DNA from: Bacteroidota bacterium
GTDB taxonomy: Bacteria > Bacteroidota > Bacteroidia > B-17B0 > Aurantibacillaceae
Assembly: GCA_017303905.1 (NCBI GenBank)
Contig: JAFLBH010000001.1
Coordinates: forward strand, 1,093,809 to 1,157,808
Direction: 5' to 3'
DNA length: 64,000 nucleotides
In this document: positions 9,935 to 17,111 of the stretch, piece by piece
How positions within the stretch are numbered: position 1 is the stretch's first letter
How the letters are laid out: every line of letters begins with the position of its first letter
The notes under the pieces: generated by a model
Databases searched by the model: none
What the model was told of the DNA's origin: nothing
What the model saw: the letters and a program-made list of their open reading frames with translations, nothing else
Position numbers and translations under genes: made by a program

Positions 9935-10408
9935 TTATTTTTGGTTGACATTAAGTTTTGCAGTGGCAATAAAAAACAATGCAGGTAATGGAGATTGTGC
10001 TATACCCATGAGCCATCTGCTAACGGAGTATTCGTCACTATCTAATTTAACAACTACAAAGTACGACCACAACATTAAAATTGAGCTCAAAAGTAATAAT
10101 ACTAAATAAGAATAAGTGAACCATTTCAATAATTTTTTATCCCCGGTATAATATTTAATGCAACGGTAAGAAAGTATAAAGAACGCAAATACAAAAAGCA
10201 GGGTAAAAATGTATTTTGAGTAGTAAACGGTTTTGTAGGGAAGTTGAAGAAAAAATTGAAAATCGGGTCTTACAGGAACGGTTGTTTCTCCATTGTATTG
10301 TAAGTATAATACGTTGTTTAGATTGTGAAAAAAGTAGTCGCGATAAAAGCCAAGCACGCCAAACAATAGGCCAAAAAAAACAAACATCATGTACTTATTT
10401 ATTTTCAT
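9935..10408 (-). CDS. Exosortase F system-associated membrane protein
   Basis: A 157-residue integral membrane protein with about four or five hydrophobic helices (around 5-20, 63-82, 94-118, 137-150) and a periplasmic-looking loop with [16 protein letters not shown]. It overlaps the 3' end of the xrtF gene by 14 bp, so the two are co-translated. A small membrane protein in exactly this position and size is known as the exosortase F-associated family in flavobacteria. Its role is not known; it may assist or hold the exosortase. The assignment rests on context plus sequence character. Confidence 0.78.
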   Translation of the reverse strand: MKINKYMMFVFFGLLFGVLGFYRDYFFHNLNNVLYLQYNGETTVPVRPDFQFFLQLPYKTVYYSKYIFTLLFVFAFFILSYRCIKYYTGDKKLLKWFTYSYLVLLLLSSILMLWSYFVVVKLDSDEYSVSRWLMGIAQSPLPALFFIATAKLNVNQK

Positions 10409-10934
10409 TTTGTGGCAAGACTGAATACTTGTTTACCCATAAAATCCAAAGAGAAAAAATGTATCCGTAAACAAGAAAAGTAAAAGTATAAGTGTGATTA
10501 AAATCAAGCCATTCTGGTTTATAGAAAGAAATTAAAGCTAGTGCTGTTACTCTCATTATATTGATAAGATGGATGGTAAAGATTCCTAGAGGAACGAACC
10601 AAATTTTGCTTTTTTGATGTCCGGGATACGCAAGAACAAATACAGCAAATAAAAAAAACAGAGTTACCGCATTGCAGGCTGCGCCCACCCAAACGCCCTG
10701 AGACCCATCAATACCAACGCTTTGGAATTCTGTATCGCCAAGAACTTTAAATGTTTTGTATCCAAATATGTGAAGTAAGGCGTCTGTCCAATTAATAATA
10801 ATTCTTATAAAAGCTTGATCTAAATTGCTGTATTTTTTTACAACAAACTCATAAGTGAGATAAAGAATCAGATAAACAACTGATGATATTAAGAGAAACT
10901 TTAAAAAACGATTTTGTTTAAGGGCAGTAATCAT
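10395..10934 (-). CDS. xrtF: Exosortase XrtF
   Basis: A 179-residue multi-pass inner-membrane cysteine transpeptidase of the exosortase/archaeosortase family. The three catalytic residues are visible in hydrophobic context: Cys87 in GAACNAV, Arg128 in NIMRVTAL and His147 in FNHTYTF. About five transmembrane helices are predicted. Exosortases cleave C-terminal sorting signals (motif, TM helix, basic tail) and are genetically linked to exopolysaccharide loci. Here the gene just upstream encodes a protein with such a tail, and a polysaccharide locus starts on the other side of it. The XrtF subtype is supported by the adjacent F-associated protein. Confidence 0.9.
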   Translation of the reverse strand: MITALKQNRFLKFLLISSVVYLILYLTYEFVVKKYSNLDQAFIRIIINWTDALLHIFGYKTFKVLGDTEFQSVGIDGSQGVWVGAACNAVTLFFLFAVFVLAYPGHQKSKIWFVPLGIFTIHLINIMRVTALALISFYKPEWLDFNHTYTFTFLVYGYIFSLWILWVNKYSVLPQNENK

Positions 10935-10961
10935 TATTTTATAGATGCCCGAAGGCGTTCA

Positions 10962-11180
10962 TTAAGCTATTTCAGAAGCTTTTTTCTTTTTATCGTGTAG
11001 CTTTTTAGCTCCGTATGCTGCACCGGCAATAATTAGCGCGCTAATTCCACCATCAATTGGAATACAAGGAGGAGGCCAGCATGGGGGCTTGGTAGTGGGG
11101 GGAGGGGGAGGAGCCGAAAACAGTGATTGACTGCCAGTTACGACAAAAATAATCAGGCAGATGTAGGCTAAACGTTTCAT
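10962..11180 (-). CDS. PID-CTERM sorting-signal mini-protein (likely XrtF substrate)
   Basis: A 72-residue protein made almost only of sorting signals. It has a signal peptide (1-22), a proline-rich stretch (24-41) with two cysteines at 34 and 39, the motif PIDGG (41-45), a short hydrophobic helix (46-57) and a basic tail (KKLHDKKKK). The last three parts form a tripartite C-terminal sorting signal; a Bacteroidota signal with this motif is called PID-CTERM. If both ends are processed, fewer than 25 residues remain. The frame allows a start at 11228, but that would put a second hydrophobic run before the signal peptide, so ATG 11180 is chosen. It lies 27 bp upstream of xrtF on the same strand. 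The biological role of the mature peptide is unknown. Confidence 0.8.
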   Translation of the reverse strand: MKRLAYICLIIFVVTGSQSLFSAPPPPPTTKPPCWPPPCIPIDGGISALIIAGAAYGAKKLHDKKKKASEIA

Positions 11181-11252
11181 TTTTAATGCAATGGGCATAA
11201 AGATAAAGTAAAAATAGGGCAAAAGCAAAAGAATTTATCGTTTAAATTCAAC

Positions 11253-11260
11253 TATCTTTG
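11253..11260 (+). promoter_or_regulatory. -7 element candidate for the BY-kinase gene
   Basis: TATCTTTG is an exact TAnnTTTG match in the 95-bp divergent gap between the PID-CTERM and BY-kinase genes. It covers the most upstream possible TTG start (11258), which argues that translation begins further down, at GTG 11276. No good -33 element is seen. Confidence 0.4.
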
Positions 11261-11275
11261 CTTGTAACATCATTT

Positions 11276-13633
11276 GTGGAAACCAAAAAACAATCCATAA
11301 TTACAGAAAAGGATCTCAATCTGTTATGGCGTATCGTTAGAACTAACTGGTACATTCCTATTTTAATTGTTCCTTTTTTTTATCTGGCAGGTTATTTCTA
11401 TGCGTATAAACAAATCGATGTTTATCAGGCTCAAACACAGTTATTACTTAATAAAAACGATGAGTATTCTAGCGGAAATGTTGTAACGGACGCAGGCGCA
11501 CTTTACATTGATAATTCCAATGAAATGAAGGTAATTGGTTCCTACGACATTATGAAGGAAACCATGAAGCGCTTAAAAGACAGGTTGCAAGTTTCCTATT
11601 ATATTGTCGGGCGAGTTCGAGTAACTGAGTATTTTAACGGATTGCCATTTGAAGTGATTGTTAGCAATGTGAATCCCGGATGGTATGAGGTACCCTTGGA
11701 TGTAAAAATAATTGATTACGATCATTTTGAAATTACTCTTCCGGATAAAACTATACAACCAATAAAAGGAGAATTTAACAAGGAACTAATTAATGTTGAC
11801 TTTAATCTAACAATACGAAGAACATCCATTTTTGATAAGGGTTTGGTAGGCAGTATGCAATCCACAAACTATCAAATTATAATTCATTCAGTAGAATGGT
11901 TAATTGCAAATTTTCAAAGAGGAATGAGTGTAGAAAATCCAGAGTACACTAATATTCTGGAAATTAAAATGAAGGATATTATTCCGGAAAGAGCTTTATT
12001 AGTATTGGATACGCTTAATCAGGTTTATACTGAAAATACACTCAAGTCGAAAATAGAATTGAACGAAAAAACCATTGTATATATTGATAAACAATTGGAC
12101 GAAATTAGTTTTAATCTAAAGAACATCGAAGATACAATGCAAAGCTATAAGGCTAGGCGTAATATTTTGGATCTTGAATGGGAAAGGGAGGATTTTTTAG
12201 AAAAATTATCCAGTTTGGATAATCAACGATCAACATATAATTTTCAAATAGAAGCACTCAATGATTTGGAGAAATACATTATTGAAGATAAAGATCCACA
12301 GTTTTTACCGCCAAACGTTTTTGTAATCGAGAAAGAGGGATTCATGAAGGAGGCTGTACAGGAATTATACTCAAAACAAATCGAGCTTAATAAAATCTAT
12401 AATACAGCGAAAGAAAGCTATCCCGGAATTAATGATTTAAAGCAAACAATCAATAAGTTAAAACAAGACCTCTTAATTTATATTAATAATGCTCGAAAAG
12501 CTACTACAAAGATGATTGAGAATGTAAATTCTCAAATGCGATCTTATGTTGGTGATGTACAGCAAATACCTTCCAAACAGCGGGATATTCTTAATATTCA
12601 ACGTAAGGTAAATGTGAGTGAGCAGCTCTATAACTTTCTTTTGGAACGACGTGCGAATACAAGAATTGCACGAGCAAGTATTATACCTAATGTAAAAATA
12701 ATTGAACAACCTCGTAGTATGGGAGTTGTTGAACCCAATAAGTCAAAAATAATAAACAGTTTTATGTCATTCGGCTTAATGATTGTTTTTGTTCTCATTG
12801 CTCTTCGTGTTTTTTTCTTTACAAGAATAAAATCTGTTAATCACTTAAAAGAATTAACGGATTTACCTGTGATTGGTGTTTTACCTTTATTGAAAGTTCC
12901 TGTTGATAAAGGCATAGTGGTTGATGAACAACCTAATTCAAAAATCAGCGAAGCGTTTAGAAATTTAAGGACGAACCTGCAATATGCAAATATCGATGCT
13001 CAGGCGCGTTCAATTTTGGTTACATCATTTGCTCCGGGTGAAGGAAAAACTTTCACTTCAGTAAATATTGCGACAATTCTAGCAAAAACTGGGAAAAAGG
13101 TTGTTATCTTAGAATTAGATCTTCATAAACCTAGAGTTTTCAGAATGCTTGGCGCGCAACCACAAATAGGAATAACCACCCACCTTGCAGGGCTTAACTC
13201 ATTTGAAGAAATTATTGGAAAAACGGCAATAGACAACTTAGATTGTGTTTTTGCAGGGCCGATTCCGCCAAACCCCTCAGAGCTCGTGTTGTCGGAAAAG
13301 CTTAAGGAGTTAATCATAAGGTGCAAAGAGAATTACGATTATGTTATCATTGATACGCCACCGGCAGGATTACTTTCTGATGCCATTTACCTTATGCAAT
13401 TTGTGGATGCTTCGCTTTTTGTTTTAAATACAAAATCCGCCAATAAAAAGGTGGTGAATTTTGTACAACATTTAGTGGATGCTAATAAAATTAAAAACAT
13501 GTTCTTAATTCTAAACGGAGTACGAAGTCTTTCTGGTAAATATTACTATAAAGGTTATGGATACACGTATGGTTACGGCTATGGTTACGGCTACGGAAAG
13601 GGTTATGGACAAGGTTCTTATAAAAAAATCTAA
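11276..13633 (+). CDS. Polysaccharide co-polymerase / BY-type tyrosine autokinase (Wzc-like)
   Basis: A protein of about 785 residues with a Wzz-type domain between two membrane helices (near 30-50 and 500-520), a long periplasmic coiled-coil stretch, and a cytoplasmic BY-kinase domain. The kinase shows Walker A (FAPGEGKT, about residue 585), Walker A' (VILELDLHKPR) and Walker B (VIIDTPPAG). The C-terminus is a Tyr/Gly tail with 12 tyrosines in about 30 residues, the expected autophosphorylation cluster. Such proteins control chain length and export of capsule or EPS. Start is GTG 11276 or TTG 11258; no ATG is available. It heads a unit with the HisH/WbuZ pair (gap 6 bp). Wzc partners Wza and Wzx/Wzy are not in the window. 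Confidence 0.92.
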   Translation: METKKQSIITEKDLNLLWRIVRTNWYIPILIVPFFYLAGYFYAYKQIDVYQAQTQLLLNKNDEYSSGNVVTDAGALYIDNSNEMKVIGSYDIMKETMKRLKDRLQVSYYIVGRVRVTEYFNGLPFEVIVSNVNPGWYEVPLDVKIIDYDHFEITLPDKTIQPIKGEFNKELINVDFNLTIRRTSIFDKGLVGSMQSTNYQIIIHSVEWLIANFQRGMSVENPEYTNILEIKMKDIIPERALLVLDTLNQVYTENTLKSKIELNEKTIVYIDKQLDEISFNLKNIEDTMQSYKARRNILDLEWEREDFLEKLSSLDNQRSTYNFQIEALNDLEKYIIEDKDPQFLPPNVFVIEKEGFMKEAVQELYSKQIELNKIYNTAKESYPGINDLKQTINKLKQDLLIYINNARKATTKMIENVNSQMRSYVGDVQQIPSKQRDILNIQRKVNVSEQLYNFLLERRANTRIARASIIPNVKIIEQPRSMGVVEPNKSKIINSFMSFGLMIVFVLIALRVFFFTRIKSVNHLKELTDLPVIGVLPLLKVPVDKGIVVDEQPNSKISEAFRNLRTNLQYANIDAQARSILVTSFAPGEGKTFTSVNIATILAKTGKKVVILELDLHKPRVFRMLGAQPQIGITTHLAGLNSFEEIIGKTAIDNLDCVFAGPIPPNPSELVLSEKLKELIIRCKENYDYVIIDTPPAGLLSDAIYLMQFVDASLFVLNTKSANKKVVNFVQHLVDANKIKNMFLILNGVRSLSGKYYYKGYGYTYGYGYGYGYGKGYGQGSYKKI
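13549..13621 (+). repeat. Low-complexity Tyr-Gly coding repeat
   Basis: Alternating GGTTAT/GGCTAC-type hexamers encode the Tyr-Gly tail of the BY-kinase. Codons alternate between TAT and TAC, so the DNA repeat is imperfect. Confidence 0.7.
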
Positions 13634-13639
13634 TACATC

Positions 13640-14245
13640 ATGTTACTGATAGTTGATTACGGTTTAGGAAATTTGGTATCGGTAAAAAACATGTTCAAAA
13701 AACTCGGTGTTGAAGCAATTATTTCTGATGACCTTGCAAAAATAGATAGCGCAACTAAATTAATTTTACCGGGTGTAGGTGCTTTTGATAATGGTATCAA
13801 TCTGATTAAGCAAAAGGGATTATTAGATGTTTTAAATAAGCGAGCATTAATTGATAAAATTCCTGTTCTTGGAATTTGTTTGGGTATGCAATTATTAACT
13901 AAAAGTAGTGAAGAGGGAAATGAAAGCGGCTTAGGATGGATAGATGCTCAAACAATTAAATTTACTTTTTCTGATAATAAACTAAAAATCCCTCATATGG
14001 GATGGGATTACGTGGATGTAAAGAAGGAGAATAGATTAATCGATAAAAAACCCGGACAACGATTTTATTTCGTACATTCTTATTATGTGAAATGCAACAA
14101 TCAAAATGATGTAATCGCAACTTGTAACTACGGTGATGAATTTACCTGTATGTTTAATCATGAGAATATCTACGGAGCTCAGTTTCACCCCGAAAAGAGT
14201 TTGAAATTTGGTATGGAAGTATTAAGTAACTTTTCTAAACTTTAA
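13640..14245 (+). CDS. hisH: HisH-type glutamine amidotransferase for sugar amidation (set 1)
   Basis: A 201-residue class I glutaminase. The nucleophile Cys80 lies in GICLGMQLL, and the His and Glu of the triad lie in GAQFHPEKS. It frees ammonia from glutamine for the partner cyclase-like subunit encoded 2 bp downstream. No histidine-biosynthesis gene is near. The partner is of the WbuZ type and the setting is a polysaccharide locus, so the likely role is ammonia supply to an N-acetyl-sugar amidotransferase that makes an acetamidino sugar. The probable partner amidotransferase lies about 11 kb away at 24918. A second, diverged copy is at 32440. Confidence 0.87.
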   Translation: MLLIVDYGLGNLVSVKNMFKKLGVEAIISDDLAKIDSATKLILPGVGAFDNGINLIKQKGLLDVLNKRALIDKIPVLGICLGMQLLTKSSEEGNESGLGWIDAQTIKFTFSDNKLKIPHMGWDYVDVKKENRLIDKKPGQRFYFVHSYYVKCNNQNDVIATCNYGDEFTCMFNHENIYGAQFHPEKSLKFGMEVLSNFSKL

Positions 14246-14247
14246 CC

Positions 14248-15003
14248 ATGGCTCTAAAACGTATCATGCCTTGTTTATTATATGATGGGAAAGGCCTTGT
14301 TAAAACCATCAAATTCAAAAACCCTTCATACGTTGGTGATCCAATCAATGCCATTAAAATATTTAATGAGAAAGAAGTAGACGAATTGATTCTTATTGAC
14401 ATCAATGCGTCGAAGGAAAAAAGGAAAATTAACATCTCAAAAATTGCTGATTTTGCCGGGGAGTGTTTCATGCCATTCGCTTATGGAGGAGGGGTTAAAA
14501 CCGTTAGTGAATTTTATGAGTTGTATAAGAATGGTGTAGAAAAGGTTATTGTTAATTCACTGGTTTTTGAGAATCCTTCAGTTATAAAGGAAGCTGTGTC
14601 TAAATATGGTTCTCAGGCTGTTGTTGTGTGTCTCGATTTCAAAAAGAATCTATTCGGTAAAAAGCAAGTTTTCTCCTATAACGGACATTCAATCAAGTAT
14701 TCACCAACAGATTTTGTGAAATACTTAGAGCAAGATTTGGGAATAGGGGAATTATTCTTACAAAATGTAGATGCTGAAGGAACGTGGGATGGTTTTGATT
14801 ACGACTTCATCAAGCAAATCGTAGATTTTACAAGTCTGCCTGTCATAGCAAGCGGTGGTGCAGGTCACGTCGATCACCTAAGAAAGGTACTATACGAGGC
14901 AGATGCTAATGCAGCTGCCATCGGTAGTATGGCAGTTTATTCTAAAAAGGGCATGGGTGTTCTCATTAATTTTCCAAAGCGAAGCGAGGTAATTCGGGAA
15001 TAG
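14248..15003 (+). CDS. wbuZ: HisF-like glycosyl amidation protein WbuZ (set 1)
   Basis: A 251-residue TIM-barrel protein of the HisF superfamily. It starts with KRIMPCLLYDGKGLVKT, where true histidine-pathway HisF has a CLDV motif, and contains ELILIDINASKEKRKIN. These are marks of the WbuZ subgroup that acts with HisH and an N-acetyl-sugar amidotransferase. It most likely channels ammonia rather than closing an imidazole ring. It is the last gene of the BY-kinase unit: the next gene starts 119 bp further on behind its own promoter. A paralog from the second set is at 33036. Confidence 0.86.
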   Translation: MALKRIMPCLLYDGKGLVKTIKFKNPSYVGDPINAIKIFNEKEVDELILIDINASKEKRKINISKIADFAGECFMPFAYGGGVKTVSEFYELYKNGVEKVIVNSLVFENPSVIKEAVSKYGSQAVVVCLDFKKNLFGKKQVFSYNGHSIKYSPTDFVKYLEQDLGIGELFLQNVDAEGTWDGFDYDFIKQIVDFTSLPVIASGGAGHVDHLRKVLYEADANAAAIGSMAVYSKKGMGVLINFPKRSEVIRE

Positions 15004-15080
15004 GTCTGTTAATCAGGGTTTTATACAAACACTCCAAAGTATCATATTTAATCTTAAGTGTCTGATTAAAAGCCATCTAA

Positions 15081-15112
15081 TTTGCATTTTAAAATGATAT
15101 TGAGTAAATTTA
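15081..15112 (+). promoter_or_regulatory. Promoter of the main polysaccharide operon
   Basis: A TTTG at 15081-15084, a 20-nt spacer and TAAATTTA at 15105-15112. This is the Bacteroidota -33/-7 pattern with a single mismatch in the last base of the -7 element. The predicted start of transcription is only a few bases before the ATG at 15123, so the message would be nearly leaderless. Confidence 0.5.
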
Positions 15113-15122
15113 TTGCTCAATA
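15098..15122. repeat. Inverted repeat around the -7 element (possible operator)
   Basis: TATTGAG and CTCAATA form a perfect 7-bp inverted repeat with an 11-nt spacer. The spacer contains the whole -7 element and the right arm touches the start codon of the winged-helix regulator. This layout suits binding by a dimeric repressor, possibly the encoded regulator itself. Confidence 0.4.
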
Positions 15123-15662
15123 ATGATTGAAACTCTAATATCATCCAAAACTCGAATTAAGTTGTTGATGAAGTTTTTCCTCAACAGCAAGAACACAGCC
15201 TATTTAAGAAATTTAGAAGAAGAGTTTGGAGAGTCTACAAATGGCATCAGACTAGAACTGAATAAATTCGAAAAGGCCGGATTTTTAGAGTCTCACACAG
15301 AGGGCAATAAAAAAATCTTTAAGGCCAACACCGAACATCCCTTATTTAGCGAAATCAATAGCATCATCCGCAAAATGACCGGTCTTGAATACGTGGTGGA
15401 TTATATCGTGCAACGCATTGGTGATTTGGAGAAAGTTTATTTGGTTGGAAAGTTATCAAAAGGACAGGATGGAAATATTATAGACTTAGTACTTGTTGGG
15501 AATGACTTAAATAAAGCATTTTTGATAGAGCAAATAGAGAAGGCCGAAAAGAAAATTAATAAGAAAATCAGATACGTTCACTTTAAGGTGAATGAATTTG
15601 ACTTGAATAAAATAAAAGAACCCGGAATGCATCCGCTTCTTCTTTGGAAAAAAGAGAAGTAA
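15123..15662 (+). CDS. ArsR-like winged-helix regulator of polysaccharide loci
   Basis: A 179-residue protein. The N-terminal winged helix (about 1-75) has the pattern SSKTRIKLLMKFF, TAYLRNLEEEFGES and GIRLELNKFEKAGF. A C-terminal domain (90-179) resembles a nucleotidyltransferase-like fold (VYLVGKLSKGQDG, IDLVLVG). Proteins of this type commonly sit directly before UpxY genes at the head of Bacteroidota polysaccharide loci. Effector and DNA target are unknown. The 7-bp inverted repeat at its own promoter is a natural candidate for autoregulation. It is the first gene of the 24-gene operon. Confidence 0.8.
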   Translation: MIETLISSKTRIKLLMKFFLNSKNTAYLRNLEEEFGESTNGIRLELNKFEKAGFLESHTEGNKKIFKANTEHPLFSEINSIIRKMTGLEYVVDYIVQRIGDLEKVYLVGKLSKGQDGNIIDLVLVGNDLNKAFLIEQIEKAEKKINKKIRYVHFKVNEFDLNKIKEPGMHPLLLWKKEK

Positions 15663-15722
15663 GTGTATTTAGTAAATCATAAATTCTTTTTAGTTGCGTA
15701 ATGTGACTGAAGAGGCGGAGCC

Positions 15723-16262
15723 ATGAAAAGCGGAACAAAAAACAAAGAAACGGAAGCTATAAAAATTTGGCGGGCTTTGTACGTGGCCTCGCGTCAGGAA
15801 AAAAAAGTGGCTGAACTGCTCACTAAAAAGGGCATTGAGGCTTATGTGCCGTTGCAAAAAACAATGCGGCAATGGAGCGACCGTAAGAAAATGGTAGAGT
15901 TTCCGTTGTTAAATGGTTATGTATTTGCACAAATAACACCGCAGGAGCAAGAACGCACCCTACAAACAAAGGGTGTAGTTAACTTTGTGCGTTCCGAAGG
16001 AAAAATTGCAACCGTAAGGGATTATGAAATTGAACAGTTGAAACAATTGATCGAGCTCGGTTATCAAATGGAAGCTTCCGGAATTAAAAGAACATATAAA
16101 CAAGGCGATAAAATTAAAATTAATTCAGGCGCGCTTAAAAACATTGAGGGGTATGTGCTCAATACATCTGATGGCAATCAGCTTGAAATTGTATTGGAAA
16201 GTATAGGTCAAACCATCCGCGTAAGATTACCGGAAGAAATAATTTCACCATTAAAAAAATGA
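15723..16262 (+). CDS. UpxY-family transcription antiterminator (NusG paralog)
   Basis: A 179-residue NusG-like protein with an N-terminal NGN domain (about 14-115, with ALYVASRQEKKVAELL and FPLLNGYVFA) and a C-terminal KOW domain (about 122-175, with YKQGDKIKINSG and IEGYVLN). In Bacteroides, UpxY proteins bind the 5' region of their own capsule operon and stop early termination. It is the second gene of a very long operon, the expected place. The leader element it would recognise is not identifiable by eye. Its stop overlaps the start of the exporter permease gene (ATGA). Confidence 0.92.
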   Translation: MKSGTKNKETEAIKIWRALYVASRQEKKVAELLTKKGIEAYVPLQKTMRQWSDRKKMVEFPLLNGYVFAQITPQEQERTLQTKGVVNFVRSEGKIATVRDYEIEQLKQLIELGYQMEASGIKRTYKQGDKIKINSGALKNIEGYVLNTSDGNQLEIVLESIGQTIRVRLPEEIISPLKK

Positions 16263-17110
16263 CGCAAAACGAAGATTGGGATTTAATTATTAAGCCAAAA
16301 TCAAAATGGTATCAACTAGACTTAGGAGCTATCTGGAAGTATCGGGATTTATTGTTACTTCTGGTACGCCGTGATTTTGTTTCAGTTTATAAGCAAACAA
16401 TATTAGGACCAATTTGGTTCTTTATTCAACCGATTATTACCACAATAACATTTACTGTTGTTTTTGGTTATTTAGCGAAAATAAGTACAGATGGAATACC
16501 TTCATTGCTATTCTATTTATCAGGTATTACACTATGGACTTATTTTTCGGATTGCCTAAACAAAACGTCGAATACATTTATTGCGAACGCTTCAGTTTTT
16601 GGTAAGGTGTATTTCCCAAGATTAATAGTACCATTGTCCGTGTTGTTTTCTAACTTATTTAAGTTTGGTATTCAGTTTTTTTTATTCGTTGTGGTATGGA
16701 TCTATTTTTTAATTACAAATCATTCTGTCCATCCTAACTGGAACTTGATTTGGTTGCTGCCGCTTTTGGTATTCGTCATGGCTGGTCTTGGATTAGGTTT
16801 TGGAATTTTTATTTCTTCTATAACAACAAAATACCGCGATTTTAGCTTTTTAGTCGCTTTTGGAGTTCAGCTTTTAATGTATGCAACGCCTATCGTTTAT
16901 CCTATGTCTTTGGTATCGGACAAATTAAGATTTTATGTACTGCTTAATCCGTTAACTTCAATTGTTGAGACTTTTAAATATATTTTTTTAGGAGCAGGAT
17001 ATTTTAGTTGGGGAAGTTTAATATACAGTTTTACATTTATGTGTTTGCTCTTATATGGATCAATACTTCTTTTTAATAAAACTGAGAAGAATTTTATGGA
17101 TACAGTTTAA
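16259..17110 (+). CDS. ABC-2 polysaccharide export permease (Wzm)
   Basis: A 283-residue membrane protein with six predicted helices and the ABC-2 family pattern: a cytoplasmic N-terminus, an amphipathic start (YRDLLLLLVRRDFVSVYKQT), the LGPIWFFIQP motif and the late ATPIVYPMS motif. It forms the channel of the Wzm/Wzt exporter that moves a finished undecaprenyl-linked glycan across the inner membrane. The partner ATPase starts 1 bp after its stop. Its presence and the absence of Wzx/Wzy genes in the window indicate ABC-dependent export. Confidence 0.93.
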   Translation: MTQNEDWDLIIKPKSKWYQLDLGAIWKYRDLLLLLVRRDFVSVYKQTILGPIWFFIQPIITTITFTVVFGYLAKISTDGIPSLLFYLSGITLWTYFSDCLNKTSNTFIANASVFGKVYFPRLIVPLSVLFSNLFKFGIQFFLFVVVWIYFLITNHSVHPNWNLIWLLPLLVFVMAGLGLGFGIFISSITTKYRDFSFLVAFGVQLLMYATPIVYPMSLVSDKLRFYVLLNPLTSIVETFKYIFLGAGYFSWGSLIYSFTFMCLLLYGSILLFNKTEKNFMDTV

Positions 17111-17111
17111 T

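Noticed and set aside
11181..11228. Upstream start giving an 88-residue PID-CTERM protein
   Set aside because: It would place a second hydrophobic stretch before a complete signal peptide; ATG 11180 gives a normal N-terminus.
13640..15003. HisH/HisF as histidine biosynthesis genes
   Set aside because: No other his gene is present, the HisF-like proteins lack the usual CLDV start and carry WbuZ-type motifs, and both pairs lie in a sugar locus.
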